Source of the DNA: Jeotgalibacillus alimentarius | GTDB lineage: Bacteria; Bacillota; Bacilli; Bacillales; Jeotgalibacillaceae | Direction: 5' to 3' | Assembly (NCBI RefSeq): GCF_000829445.1 | Contig: NZ_JXRQ01000017.1 | Coordinates: forward strand, 62,001 to 126,000 | Length of the DNA: 64,000 nt | Part shown: positions 25,156 to 35,900 of the stretch, piece by piece | How positions within the stretch are numbered: position 1 is the first letter of the stretch | How the letters are laid out: the number at the start of each line of letters is the position of its first letter | Program-made: the position numbers and the translations under genes | Notes under the pieces: model-generated | Databases searched by the model: none | What the model was told of the DNA's origin: nothing | The model's input: the letters and a program-made list of their open reading frames with translations, nothing else

Positions 25156-25490
25156 TACCTTAAAAGGTTCTCGACGTGATTTCTGAGCCGCGGATTGAAA
25201 TAGTTGTGCTGCTCCTCGTAGCCTTTATAGACAAACAGATATAGTGTAAAAGCTTCATCAGATTTCAGTTTGATGACCTTCATGCCGTGATCTTTCATAT
25301 ACTTCTTCACAACAGCGAGTTCCCGCTGCACGGCAATCATGGTTTCTTCTATCAGTTCAATATAAGGTCTGGGGAGTTTTACACCACTCTTTTCAATCAC
25401 AATCTGATCGCGTTCAAGAACCTTCAGTACCATTGGCAGATAAAAAGCATTCTCAAGCCGGTCCCGATCCTCAGGCGGAATCTTTGTCAT
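25095..25490 (-). CDS. YhjD-like protein
   Basis: A soluble protein of 131 residues, mostly helical, with 'YLPMVLKVLERDQIVIEKSGVKLPRPYIELIE' (in part) and 'VKKYMKDHGMKVIK'. It corresponds to the YhjD group near comK in B. subtilis; function unknown. ATG 25490 has GGAGGAG at 7 nt; longer upstream readings lack a ribosome site. The 3' end runs 61 bp into the 3' end of comK on the other strand. Confidence 0.75.
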   Translation of the reverse strand: MTKIPPEDRDRLENAFYLPMVLKVLERDQIVIEKSGVKLPRPYIELIEETMIAVQRELAVVKKYMKDHGMKVIKLKSDEAFTLYLFVYKGYEEQHNYFNPRLRNHVENLLRYYLIGRLKSMSPPSSGLIRS

Positions 25491-25652
25491 TGAAATCTCC
25501 TCCTCTAAAACGAACGTGTGTTCTATATTATTGTACACAGATTTTAAAAAGTTACAACTGAAATATATTTGCATTATTCACAAATTAATCTGATAATAGA
25601 ACAAGCGGTTTATCTCGATAACCGAAATATTTGGTACACCGGAGGAGATTTC

Positions 25653-27635
25653 ATGACACAAAAGCGCCATATTACAGCGGAAGACCTGTATAAAATCGAA
25701 TCACTGACCGATCCGCGCTGGTCACCGGACGGAGAGAACGTTATATTCGTCAAAACACATATTAGTGAAGAACATACATATGCATCAAACCTGTTTTTAT
25801 ACAATCAGGAAAGTGAAGAATTACAGCAGTGGACATATGGAGATCACAGAGTATCTTCCCCAAGATGGTCACCGGACGGCAAAAAGGTTGCGTTCGTATC
25901 CAACCGCTCAGGAAAAAACCAGGTATACGTACTGCCGGTAAAAGGCGGGGAGGCGAAGCAGGTAACAGAGACAGAAAATGGGGCAGGTAACCCGGTCTGG
26001 TCACCGTGCAGCGGCAAGCTTGCTTTTCATGTATCTCTTGAGCCGACAGACTCTCTTACAGAAAAGAATGAAGATAAGAAAGAAGAAAAGGAAAAGCTGA
26101 AGCCATTTGTGACAGATTCAATGAAATACAAAGCAGATGGAGCAGGTCTGCTTGACGATAAAAAACAGCAGATTGCCATCATTGATCTAAAAACGGAGGA
26201 GCTGAATCAGCTGACAAAAGGTGAGGACAGCTACTCATTACTTGCGTGGTCACCTGATGGCAGCCAGCTTGCCTTTACAACAGACGCAGATGCAGAGGAT
26301 AAGGACTTTTCATTTAATAATGAACTGTATCTCTACAACCTTGCAGACGGGAGCAGAGAGCATATTCAGACTGCTGAAGGATACGTCGGATTTGCTGCAT
26401 GGTCACCTGAAGGCGATCAGCTTGCTTTTACAGCTTCAGGCAGAACATATGAAAATGCGACACACAGTGAACTCTGGATCAGGAATCAGACATCGGGTGT
26501 TGCAGAATGCCTGACTGAAGGCATTGATGCACCGGTCGGGGATTATGCCATTGGTGATATTCAACAGGGCGCTGGTGTTCAGGGAGCTGTATGGGCTGAT
26601 AATCAGAGCCTTTACTTCGTCATCACTGATCAGGGGAATGTCAACCTGTATTATGCTTCAACTGAAGGTGAAGTGTACCCGGCATATGAAGGAAACCATC
26701 ATGTGTATGGCTTTGATGTCCACGGGGATTCACAAAAAATTGCAGCTGCAATCAGTACAACTGAGAATCCGGGAGATCTGCATCTGATTCATGTAACAAC
26801 AGGTAAAGCAGAGCAGGTAACAAACGTGAACAGCGGCCTGCTTGAAGAAGTTGAAATTGTTGCACCGGAGTCTGTATCGTATGAAAGTACAGATGGTTAT
26901 ACTGTCCACGGCTGGTTTATGAAGCCTGCCGGATATACTGAAGGTGAAAAAGCACCAATGATCTTAAATATCCACGGTGGACCTCACGCTATGTATGCCA
27001 ATACTTTCTTCCATGAAATGCAGCTGTTGGCATCTCAGGGCAATGCAGTTTTATATACTAACCCGCGCGGCAGCCACGGCTACGGCCAGGAGTTCGTAAA
27101 TGCTGTAAGAGGAGATTATGGTGGCGGAGATTACCGCGACCTGATGGCAGCAGTAGATGGGGCGCTTGAGCAGTTTGACTTCATCGACCGCGACCGCCTT
27201 GGTGTGACTGGCGGAAGCTACGGCGGCTTCATGACCAATTGGATCACAGGCCATACTGACCGCTTTAAAGCAGCCGTCACGCAGCGCTGCATCAGTAACT
27301 GGATCAGCTTCTACGGTGTCAGTGATATTGGTTACTACTTCAGTGAATGGCAGATCCAGGCGGACCTTGGTGATATTGATACACTATGGAAGCATTCACC
27401 GCTCGCTTATGCTGATCAGATTAAAACGCCACTGTTAATCCTGCACAGCGAAAATGATTACCGCTGTCCGATCGAACAGGCGGAACAGCTTTATATTGCC
27501 CTTAAGCGAAAAGAGAAAAAGACACGCCTTGTCAGATTCCCGGAATCCGACCACAACCTGTCAAGAACCGGAAAACCTGAACTCAGACTCGAAAGACTGA
27601 ACCACCTGACAGGATGGATGAATGAATATATCTAA
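25653..27635 (+). CDS. S9 family (prolyl oligopeptidase-type) peptidase
   Basis: Cytosolic serine peptidase of 660 residues, close to B. subtilis YuxL. The first 370 residues are a beta-propeller with repeated 'RWSPDGxxVxFV' blades; the C-terminal 250 are an alpha/beta hydrolase with the nucleophile in 'GGSYGGFMTNW', the Asp in 'HSENDYRCP' and the His in 'ESDHNLS'. It probably trims oligopeptides or acyl-peptides. ATG 25653 follows GGAGGAG. A long hairpin follows at 27785-27828. Confidence 0.92.
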   Translation: MTQKRHITAEDLYKIESLTDPRWSPDGENVIFVKTHISEEHTYASNLFLYNQESEELQQWTYGDHRVSSPRWSPDGKKVAFVSNRSGKNQVYVLPVKGGEAKQVTETENGAGNPVWSPCSGKLAFHVSLEPTDSLTEKNEDKKEEKEKLKPFVTDSMKYKADGAGLLDDKKQQIAIIDLKTEELNQLTKGEDSYSLLAWSPDGSQLAFTTDADAEDKDFSFNNELYLYNLADGSREHIQTAEGYVGFAAWSPEGDQLAFTASGRTYENATHSELWIRNQTSGVAECLTEGIDAPVGDYAIGDIQQGAGVQGAVWADNQSLYFVITDQGNVNLYYASTEGEVYPAYEGNHHVYGFDVHGDSQKIAAAISTTENPGDLHLIHVTTGKAEQVTNVNSGLLEEVEIVAPESVSYESTDGYTVHGWFMKPAGYTEGEKAPMILNIHGGPHAMYANTFFHEMQLLASQGNAVLYTNPRGSHGYGQEFVNAVRGDYGGGDYRDLMAAVDGALEQFDFIDRDRLGVTGGSYGGFMTNWITGHTDRFKAAVTQRCISNWISFYGVSDIGYYFSEWQIQADLGDIDTLWKHSPLAYADQIKTPLLILHSENDYRCPIEQAEQLYIALKRKEKKTRLVRFPESDHNLSRTGKPELRLERLNHLTGWMNEYI

Positions 27636-27784
27636 GTGAAGAACAATTGATACTATATCGTAGTATAGTCATATATTTTTATGAGATTTATGATTGGAAT
27701 CTTAGCGCAGCGTAGCGCACGATTAAAAACTGGAACACCTCTGAAGGGCCTTAAAACTCGTATATTTTCAAAAGAATTCTATAT

Positions 27785-27830
27785 AAAAGGAAGATGGCGC
27801 TCTTAATCTCAAGCGCCATCTTCCTTTTAA
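27785..27830 (+). terminator. Long hairpin terminator after the S9 peptidase
   Basis: AAAAGGAAGATGGCGCT pairs exactly with AGCGCCATCTTCCTTTT (17 bp) around a 10-nt loop, with T-rich sequence at its end. Confidence 0.8.
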
Positions 27831-27855
27831 TTGTAAAATTTTTATTGAAAAACTA

Positions 27856-27938
27856 GGTTCATTGTAGCGGAAGGCGTGGACTCCGGGACGATTAGCGGCC
27901 GCCGTCCGGAAAGCCTACGCCTGGAGCGTAAATGAACC
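27856..27938 (+). repeat. Dispersed structured repeat (family B, short copy)
   Basis: An 83-bp element in the 482-bp gap between the S9 peptidase and the TVP38 gene. The arms GGTTCATTGTAGCGGAAGGC and its near complement at the right end fold together. 'GACTCCGGGACGATTAG' and 'GTCCGGAAAGC' match the longer copy at 58478-58612 (opposite strand) with about 60 bp missing in the middle. Outside this element and the terminator, the gap shows no gene. Confidence 0.7.
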
Positions 27939-28117
27939 GGCCCCTTTTTAGAGGCTTTTTCAGTGGCATCCACATCTGTTTCGTTTTTTATTTTCTATCG
28001 CCATAGTTTGTTCAAACTGAAATAAGGGAAAAATGTAGCCATCATAGGCGGTATTTTCCGTATTATGCTATACTGATAAAAAATAGCCGCCAGTCTATAG
28101 ATCAGAGGAGCGTTTGA

Positions 28118-28822
28118 ATGACGTTGGAAACTCTAGAAGCATGGTTTACACTTGAAAATCTTCGCGAATTAATAGCAGAGTACCGTGCATTCGGACCGCT
28201 GCTCGGATTCCTGTTGCCGGTTTTTGAAGCTTTTCTGCCTTTTCTGCCGCTCGTCGCTTTCGTTGTAGCGAATGCGAATGCTTACGGTGTTCTTTTTGGC
28301 ATACTGCTCTCATGGGCAGGGGCTTCAGTAGGTGCGCTGATGGTCTTCTGGCTGATCAGACGTTTCGGACATTTACGACTGTTTTATTTTCTGAGTAATC
28401 AAAAACAGGTCAGAAAGCTGACTACATGGGTGGAGCGCCACGGATTCGGTCCGCTGTTTCTGCTGCTGTGTTTCCCATTTACACCATCAGCAATAGTCAA
28501 TGTTGTAGCAGGGCTGTCACGAATCAGCGTCATACAATATATGCTTGCTGTAGTAACGGGTAAACTTGTGATGATCTCAACGATCTCATTTATCGGTGCG
28601 GATATCGTCTCACTTATCCGGGAGCCTGTAAAAACAGCCATCGTACTTGGGGTAATCGTTGTACTGTGGATTGTTGGTAAGAGAGTGGAAAAAATGATTA
28701 ATAAAAAAATGGAACGTGACATATTGATGCACGAGCGTCATAGAAAGTCTGCCGGGAATGAAAGGTTGGAGAATAGATGGAATCGTGGAAAAAAGAAGGC
28801 TTCGAATGGCTCAAAGCATTAG
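28118..28822 (+). CDS. TVP38/TMEM64 (DedA-like) membrane protein, YhjE
   Basis: Integral membrane protein of 234 residues with the SNARE-associated/VTT domain: 'VFEAFLPFLPLVAFVVANANAYG', a re-entrant 'FPFTPSAIVNVVAGLSRIS' and several helices up to residue 195, then a basic cytosolic tail. The family is linked to lipid scrambling or flipping; the exact substrate here is unknown. ATG at 28118 is preceded by AGAGGAG. The last 46 bp overlap the signal peptidase gene in another frame, matching the yhjE-sipV order. Confidence 0.9.
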   Translation: MTLETLEAWFTLENLRELIAEYRAFGPLLGFLLPVFEAFLPFLPLVAFVVANANAYGVLFGILLSWAGASVGALMVFWLIRRFGHLRLFYFLSNQKQVRKLTTWVERHGFGPLFLLLCFPFTPSAIVNVVAGLSRISVIQYMLAVVTGKLVMISTISFIGADIVSLIREPVKTAIVLGVIVVLWIVGKRVEKMINKKMERDILMHERHRKSAGNERLENRWNRGKKKASNGSKH

Positions 28823-29328
28823 CAGTAGGCGTTGTGATCGTACTGGTAGTCCGCATTTTCCTTTTTTCTAATTATGTAGTGGAAGGTGTATCGATGCAGC
28901 CGACACTGCAGGATGGAAATAAGCTTGTGATTAACAAAATCGGCTATCAGATTGGAGACTTTGACCGGTTTGATGTCATCGTCTTTCATGCAAACGAATC
29001 AGAAGACTACGTGAAAAGAGTCATCGGCCTTCCGGGTGATGAAGTCGCTTATGAAGACGACAAGCTTTATATCAACGGAGAGTATTATGAAGAACCTTAT
29101 CTTGAGGAATTTAAAGAAGAGGGTAAGCGTCTGACAGGTGACTTTACGCTTGAAGAGCTTACTGGAGAAACAGAAGTTCCTGAAGGTCACCTGTTTGTAC
29201 TTGGAGACAATCGTGAGCAAAGTCTCGACAGCCGGATCTTCGGCTTTATTGATCAGGACTCAGTCGTTGGCAAAGTCAACCTGAGATACTGGCCGTTAGA
29301 TGAACTTGATATCAGGTTTTATGAATAA
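28777..29328 (+). CDS. Type I signal peptidase (SipV-like)
   Basis: Membrane-bound signal peptidase of 183 residues: one N-terminal anchor (about 12-30), the catalytic Ser39 in 'GVSMQPT', the general base Lys80 in 'YVKRVIGLPGD', and the C-terminal box 'LGDNREQSLDSRIFG'. It removes signal peptides from secreted proteins at the outer membrane face. ATG 28777 lies inside the upstream gene after GGTTGGAG; B. subtilis has sipV in this place. Confidence 0.92.
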   Translation: MESWKKEGFEWLKALAVGVVIVLVVRIFLFSNYVVEGVSMQPTLQDGNKLVINKIGYQIGDFDRFDVIVFHANESEDYVKRVIGLPGDEVAYEDDKLYINGEYYEEPYLEEFKEEGKRLTGDFTLEELTGETEVPEGHLFVLGDNREQSLDSRIFGFIDQDSVVGKVNLRYWPLDELDIRFYE

Positions 29329-29359
29329 AAGAGTATAAGCTAAAGTTTTATACAGGATT

Positions 29360-29385
29360 GAGCTATCCATCAGGATGGCTCTTTT
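29360..29385 (+). terminator. Terminator after the signal peptidase gene
   Basis: GAGC-T-ATCC, loop ATCA, GGAT-GGCTC then TTTT: a modest stem with a single bulge. Confidence 0.65.
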
Positions 29386-29461
29386 CATTTCCCCGTCACT
29401 TTTCATTGAGGGAGAAGTGTAAGATAATAGCTATATGCAGATGACAAAGGAGGCTGAAGTC

Positions 29462-32400
29462 ATGCCGCTTATCATTAAGACAGGACGTTCAGGAACCGGA
29501 AAAACAGATCAAATTATGCAGGAAATCACTGCGAAAGTAAAAAATAACCCGTCAGGTGATCCCATTCTGTTAATTGTACCTGAACAGATGACCTTCCAGT
29601 CGGAATACCGCCTCGCTCTTGAAACCGGCGGAATGGTACGGGTGCAGGTGCTGAGCTTTACACGACTTGCCTGGAGAATTCTTCAGGAAACAGGAGGCGC
29701 CACGCGCATACATATTAATCATACGGGTGCGAGTATGCTAGTCAGAAAACTGATCAGTGAACAAAAAGATCAGATGGTGATGTTTGGCCGGGCAGCAGGC
29801 AAGCATGGGTTTGTCAGTCACGTAGAAAAAATGCTCACAGAGTTCAGAAGATATTGTGTGAACCCTGAAGACCTGCTTGAAAAAACAGCAGAAATCAGCG
29901 GTACAGCGCCAAAAGCTTTAGTAGATAAGCTGAAAGACATTGAACGGATCTATTCAGGGTTTGATGAGCGCCTGGAAGATAAATACATAGATTCAGAAGA
30001 TTACCTGAGACTGCTGGCTGAAAAAATAAGTGACTCAGATCTGATCAGTCAAGCAGACATTTATCTCGACGGTTTTCACAGCTTTACTCCTCAGGAATAT
30101 CTCGTCATTGAAAAGCTGCTGAAGTCTGCAAAACAGGTCACAGCTGCAGTGACGGCAGATCTGTCTTCAACGGACCCTTTACTTTTCCGTCAGACTTCAG
30201 ATACTGTCAGCCAGCTGAAAGGCATCGCTGCTGATACTGGTGAAAAGGCAGAAGTCATCACATTTGGAGAAAATAAAAAATATAAAGGCAGAGGTTTGTC
30301 ATTTTTAGAGCGTTCGTTTGAAACTTATGGAGCAGTGTACAGTGAACCCGCTGATCTGACGGTGATTGAAGCAGCGGGTAGAAGAGCAGAAGCTGAAGCA
30401 ATCGCAAGGGAGATCAGAAGACTTGCAAGAAATGAAGGGTACCGCTATAAAGATATTGCCGTACTTAGCAGGAACGGGGAAGCGTATCATGAAATCATTG
30501 AGCCGGTTTTCAAAGATTACGATATTCCATATTTTATAGATAAGAAAAGAACCATGCTTAATCACCCGCTGATTGAATTTATCCGGTCAGCACTTGAAGT
30601 AGTTACGAAAAAATGGCGTTATGAGGCAGTTTTCAGAGCGGTAAAAACGGAACTGTTTTTCCCTGCTGAGGCTGACTATGAAGTGCTCAGGGGAAATATG
30701 GACAGGCTCGAAAATTATGTGCTTGCACAGGGAATTCACGGTTACCGCTGGCAAAAAGAGTTTTATTATAAACAGTTCAGAGGGCTCGATTTTGTTCACC
30801 AGCCTCAAAATGATGAAGAAAAAATGATTCAGGATGATTTGAATGAATCAAGAGTAATGATTACAGCACCAATGAACACCTTTGAAGAGAGGCTGAAAAA
30901 AGCAGATACTGTTCATGCTTATTGTGAAGCAGTATTTCTGCTGCTTGAAGAGCTTGATATCCCGCTTAAGCTTGAACAGATCTCACATGCAGCTGAAGAA
31001 AAAGGTGATGTGGAAGCTGCAAGAGAGCATGATCAAGCGTGGGACGCAGTAGTGGAACTGCTCGATCAGTTTGTTGAAATCACGGGGGAAGACCGTATGA
31101 CGCTGCAGGAGTTCAGTGAGATCCTGGACGCCGGTATGGAGACACTTGAATTCTCTCTTGTTCCTCCTGCCATTGACCAGGTGATTATTGCAGACCTGGA
31201 ACTTTCGAGGCTTCCTGCAGTCTGCGCGTCATTTGTGATCGGTGTCAATGATGGTGTCATGCCCGCCCGGATGCAGGATGACGGAATTTTAGCTGAAGAG
31301 GACAGGATTTTTATGGAGCGCGCTGGGTTAAAGCTTGCACCAGGGTCGCGTGAAAAGCTTCAGGATGAGGATTTTACAGCTTACAGAGCATTTACCTCTC
31401 CTTCAGAAAAGCTTTATATCTCTTATCCTCTGGCAGATGAAGAAGGCAAGTCGCTGATTGTCTCACCTTATATTAAAAAAGTGACTGGCATGCTGCCTGA
31501 GCATAAAAGAATGCTTGCCGTAAATGATCCGGTGGAAGTTCCGGCAGAACAGCAGCTTGACTATATATGCCATCCGCTTCCGACGGCATCATTCATGACT
31601 TCCCAGCTCCAGCAGCTGAGAAAGGACTATCCGGTCGCAGATATCTGGCGCGACGTTTATAACTTTTATGTAACTGATCCGCTGTGGAAGCAGGAGAGTA
31701 AACGGATTCTGTCCGGTTTATTTTATGGCAATACAGCAGCGCCGTTATCAAGAGGTACTGCTGAAGATCTGTATGGCAGTTCAATGATGGCCAGCGTGTC
31801 AAGAATTGAAAGAATGAACAGCTGTGCGTTTCAGCATTTTTCAAGCCACGGGCTTCGTCTGAAGGAAAGAAGTATTTTCAAACTCGATGCGCCGAATATT
31901 GGAGAGCTATTCCATGCTGCGCTTAAATGGATATCCGAAGAACTGCTGCAAAAAGGCATCAGCTGGAAAAGCCTGTCCCAGCGCCAGTGTACGGAGCTTG
32001 CAAATCAGGCAGTCAGTCATATCGGACCGCAGCTACAGTATGATATTTTGAACAGTTCGAATAAATACCGCTATATTGCAAAGAAACTGCAAACGGTCAT
32101 CAGCCGGGCATCATTCATTCTAAGCGAACATGCCAGAGCAGGAAATTTTGAACCGCTCAGAGTGGAGCTCGGATTTGGTCCTGGTCAGGAACTTCCGCCG
32201 CACAGTATTCAGTTAAGTGACGGTGACACGATGTCACTGCAGGGAAGAATTGACCGTGTAGACCATGCCAGAAGCGAAGGGAAAGTATATTTAAGAGTTA
32301 TAGATTACAAGTCAAGTGTAAGAGACCTTGATTTTACAGAGATGTATTACGGGCTTTCACTGCAGATGATGACATACCTTGATGTTGCGCTGACGAATGC

Positions 32401-32908
32401 AGCAAGACTCGTACACACTGAGGCTGAACCGGCAGGCGTACTCTATTTCCATCTTCACAATCCGGTTGTGAAAACAAAGAAAACAATGAGTATGCAGGAG
32501 ATGCAGGATGAATATCTGAAAAAGTATAAAATGAAAGGTCTTGTGCTTGGTGATGAAGAGGTAGTGAAACTGATGGATATGACGCTTGAAGAAGGGAATT
32601 CATCCATTATTTCAGCAGGCCTCAAAAAAGACGGTACGCTCAGGTCGAACTCAAAAACAGCCAGCAGAGATCAGTTTAATGATATGAGATCACATACCCG
32701 ATCTATGTTCAAAACTGCAGGAGACAGAATCAAGGCAGGGGACGTATCAATTGATCCTTATGAATATAAGAAACGGACGCCTTGTCAGTTCTGTTCGTAC
32801 CGGTCAGTCTGTCAGTTTGATCCTGCACTTGAGCAGAATCAATATCGTTCACTCAGACCAAAAAAAGCTGAAGATTTGTTTCAGGGAATGAAGGGGGATC
32901 ACCAATGA
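29462..32908 (+). CDS. addB: Helicase-exonuclease subunit AddB
   Basis: Second subunit of the AddAB complex, the RecBCD counterpart that resects double-strand breaks and recognises Chi. The 1148-residue protein begins with a Walker A 'GRSGTGKT' at residues 8-15; the rest of the helicase part is degenerate, as expected. The C-terminal nuclease domain has 'VIDYKSS' and the iron-sulfur cysteines: one in 'NSCAFQHF' and three in 'CQFCSYRSVC'. ATG 29462 follows AAAGGAGG; addA starts within its stop codon. Confidence 0.95.
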   Translation: MPLIIKTGRSGTGKTDQIMQEITAKVKNNPSGDPILLIVPEQMTFQSEYRLALETGGMVRVQVLSFTRLAWRILQETGGATRIHINHTGASMLVRKLISEQKDQMVMFGRAAGKHGFVSHVEKMLTEFRRYCVNPEDLLEKTAEISGTAPKALVDKLKDIERIYSGFDERLEDKYIDSEDYLRLLAEKISDSDLISQADIYLDGFHSFTPQEYLVIEKLLKSAKQVTAAVTADLSSTDPLLFRQTSDTVSQLKGIAADTGEKAEVITFGENKKYKGRGLSFLERSFETYGAVYSEPADLTVIEAAGRRAEAEAIAREIRRLARNEGYRYKDIAVLSRNGEAYHEIIEPVFKDYDIPYFIDKKRTMLNHPLIEFIRSALEVVTKKWRYEAVFRAVKTELFFPAEADYEVLRGNMDRLENYVLAQGIHGYRWQKEFYYKQFRGLDFVHQPQNDEEKMIQDDLNESRVMITAPMNTFEERLKKADTVHAYCEAVFLLLEELDIPLKLEQISHAAEEKGDVEAAREHDQAWDAVVELLDQFVEITGEDRMTLQEFSEILDAGMETLEFSLVPPAIDQVIIADLELSRLPAVCASFVIGVNDGVMPARMQDDGILAEEDRIFMERAGLKLAPGSREKLQDEDFTAYRAFTSPSEKLYISYPLADEEGKSLIVSPYIKKVTGMLPEHKRMLAVNDPVEVPAEQQLDYICHPLPTASFMTSQLQQLRKDYPVADIWRDVYNFYVTDPLWKQESKRILSGLFYGNTAAPLSRGTAEDLYGSSMMASVSRIERMNSCAFQHFSSHGLRLKERSIFKLDAPNIGELFHAALKWISEELLQKGISWKSLSQRQCTELANQAVSHIGPQLQYDILNSSNKYRYIAKKLQTVISRASFILSEHARAGNFEPLRVELGFGPGQELPPHSIQLSDGDTMSLQGRIDRVDHARSEGKVYLRVIDYKSSVRDLDFTEMYYGLSLQMMTYLDVALTNAARLVHTEAEPAGVLYFHLHNPVVKTKKTMSMQEMQDEYLKKYKMKGLVLGDEEVVKLMDMTLEEGNSSIISAGLKKDGTLRSNSKTASRDQFNDMRSHTRSMFKTAGDRIKAGDVSIDPYEYKKRTPCQFCSYRSVCQFDPALEQNQYRSLRPKKAEDLFQGMKGDHQ

Positions 32909-35900
32909 TTCCGGTAAAACCTCAAAACGTCACTTGGACCGATGAACAGTGGCGTGCCATATTTGAAAAAGGCAGTGATATTCTCGTTGCAGCAGCGGCC
33001 GGGTCAGGAAAAACAGCCGTTTTAGTAGAGCGGCTGATTCAAAAAGTGCTTGATACAGATCAGCCGACTGATATAGATGAACTGCTTGTTGTAACATTTA
33101 CGAACGCTTCAGCTGCAGAGATGAAGCATCGTGTGGGAGAGGCACTTGAAAAGGCATTGATTGAGAATCCTGAGTCCAGACATTTAAGAAAACAGCTGAC
33201 TCTCATTAACAAAGCCTCCATTTCAACGCTGCACTCATTCTGTCTTGAAGTGATCAGGCAGTATTATTATCTGATTGATATCGACCCGGGCTTCAGAATC
33301 GCAGATGATACAGAAGCGGAACTCCTGAAGGATGAAGTCATCGAAGAGATCCTTGAGAAGGAGTATGGCATTCCGGATAACGATTCATTCGCAGAACTTG
33401 TGGAAGCTGTTACAAATGACAGAAGTGATGATGCCCTTCATCAGATGATCAGGAAACTTCATACGTTTTCACGTTCACATGCAGACCCGGATAACTGGCT
33501 GGATGGAATCATCACACTGCATGAGACGGACGGTATTCAGATTGATGATCATCCGCTTGCAGGATATGTGCTGTTTCACGTTCAGCTTGAAGCAGAAGGC
33601 GCAATTGAACTGATCAATCTCGCTCTTGAAGCTGCCAGAAAGCCAGGTGGACCACACCCGAGAGCAGTTAACTTTGAGGATGATATCAGGCAGTTAAATG
33701 AAATCCGCGATGCTGCAGGCTGGGAAGAAACAGAAGCAGCAGTATCAGCTTTTTCAATGGGGAGACTGAAGCCTTGCAAGGGCGATGAATTTGATGAAGC
33801 ATTAGTCGAACAGGCGAAAAAATGGCGCGATCAGGCAAAGAAAATGATCAATGATTTAAAGGATAACTTTTTTGTCAAGAAGCCTGAGGATCTGCTCGGG
33901 GATATGAACCGGATGACCGGCAGACTATCCACACTGGCAGCGCTGGTCAGAACGTTTGAAAAAGCATTTAAAGCGGCTAAAGAAGAAAGAGGACTCGTTG
34001 ACTTTAACGATCTTGAACACTTCTGCCTCGAGATCCTGCGTGACCCTGAAACCGGCGAACCTTCACAGGCAGCTTATCATTATAAAAATAAGTTTAAAGA
34101 AGTTCTTGTAGATGAATATCAGGATACGAATATGGTACAGGAAACGATTTTGCAGCTGGTGAAGTCAGGCGGTGAAAAAGACGGTAATCTGTTCATGGTT
34201 GGAGATGTAAAACAATCCATTTACCGTTTCAGACTTGCTGAACCAAATCTGTTTCTCGGAAAATACAGGACATTCCAGCAGCCGGGAAGCGGACAGAAAA
34301 TTGATCTGGCCAAAAACTTCAGAAGCCGTCCCGAAGTCCTTGACGGTGTAAACTTTATTTTCCGTCAGATCATGGGCGAAATGGTCGGGGAAATTGATTA
34401 TGACCAGGACGCTGAATTAATCCCAGGTGCCCCTTATCCGACAGATCTTACAGTACCGGTCAGATTTACAGTGATTGATCAGGCTGATGAAGGTGCGCCG
34501 GAAGAAGAAATGCCTGAGGAAGTGATGGATGAAAGAGAGCTTGAGCGCTCAACGCTTGAAGCCCGTTATATGATCAGCGAAATCCGCAGTATGATTGATG
34601 ACAGCAGGCAGATCTATGATGTGAAGAAGAAGCTGTACAGACCGCTCGAATACAGGGACATAGTCATTCTCACGCGGTCTATGACGTGGACACTTGACAT
34701 CATGGATGAATTCAGACAGGCGGGAATTCCGCTTTATGCGGATCTTTCAAGTGGCTACTTTGATGCAACAGAAGTGGCGATTATGGTTTCACTTTTAAAA
34801 GTGATCGACAATCCGATTCAGGATATTCCGCTTGCTTCGGTGCTGAGGTCTCCAATTGTCAGATGTACAGAAGAAGAGCTTGCAATGATTAGAAAAGCTG
34901 ATTCGAAAGGTACTTTCTATGAAGCACTCCAGACTTATATGTCATCAGGTGATCCTGATAGTGCACTAAAAGAAAAATGTTCATGGTTTTTAATTTCTCT
35001 TAGAAACTGGCGGGCACAGGCGCGAACAGGTGCTGTATCAGAGCTTGTCTGGCAGCTGTTCCGGGATACACAATTTTATGATTTTGTTGGCGGGCTCCCG
35101 GGCGGCAAGCAGCGTCAGGCGAACCTGCGGGCGCTGTATGACCGGGCGCGGCAATATGAATCCACTTCTTTCAGAGGTCTCTTCAGATTCTTAAGATTTG
35201 TAGAACGCATGAGAGACCGCGGGGATGACCTCGGAGCAGCAAGAGCGCTCAGTGAGCAGGAAGATGTCGTTCGTCTGATGACAATCCATAAGAGTAAAGG
35301 GCTTGAGTTTCCGGTTGTCTTTATTTCAGGAATGGCAAGGCAGTTCAATGAAATGGATCTGAGAGGCAGTTATTTGCTTGATAAAGATTTCGGTCTTGCA
35401 CTGTCGTATGTTGATATCGAAAACCGGATCAGCAGTGTAACGCTTCCGCAGATGGCATTCAAGGAAAAAAAGCGTCTTGAAAATCTGGCTGAGGAAATGC
35501 GTGTGCTGTATGTTGCAATGACCCGGGCAAAAGAAGAGTTAATTCTGATTGCTACAGTTCCTGATGCAGAAAAATCCAAAGAAAAATGGTCACTTTCGGG
35601 TTCTGACAACACGTGGCTGCTCCCCGATTACACTAGAAAAGGTGCAAAGTCATACGCCGACTGGGTAGGACCATCACTCAGCCGTCATCAGGACGGCATT
35701 CATGCTGTTCCTTCAAGTGTGCTGAAGGATCCATCTGTATGGAAGATGCAGATGCTTCATAAGCAGCTTTTCAATCGGGAACAGAAAAAAGAAGAAGTGG
35801 CTGCGGAGTGGCTGAATCATGTTCAAAAACATGAACCTGTTCCTGGACAAAGTGATGAATACGAAGATATTATGACACGGCTGAAATGGCAATATCCCTA

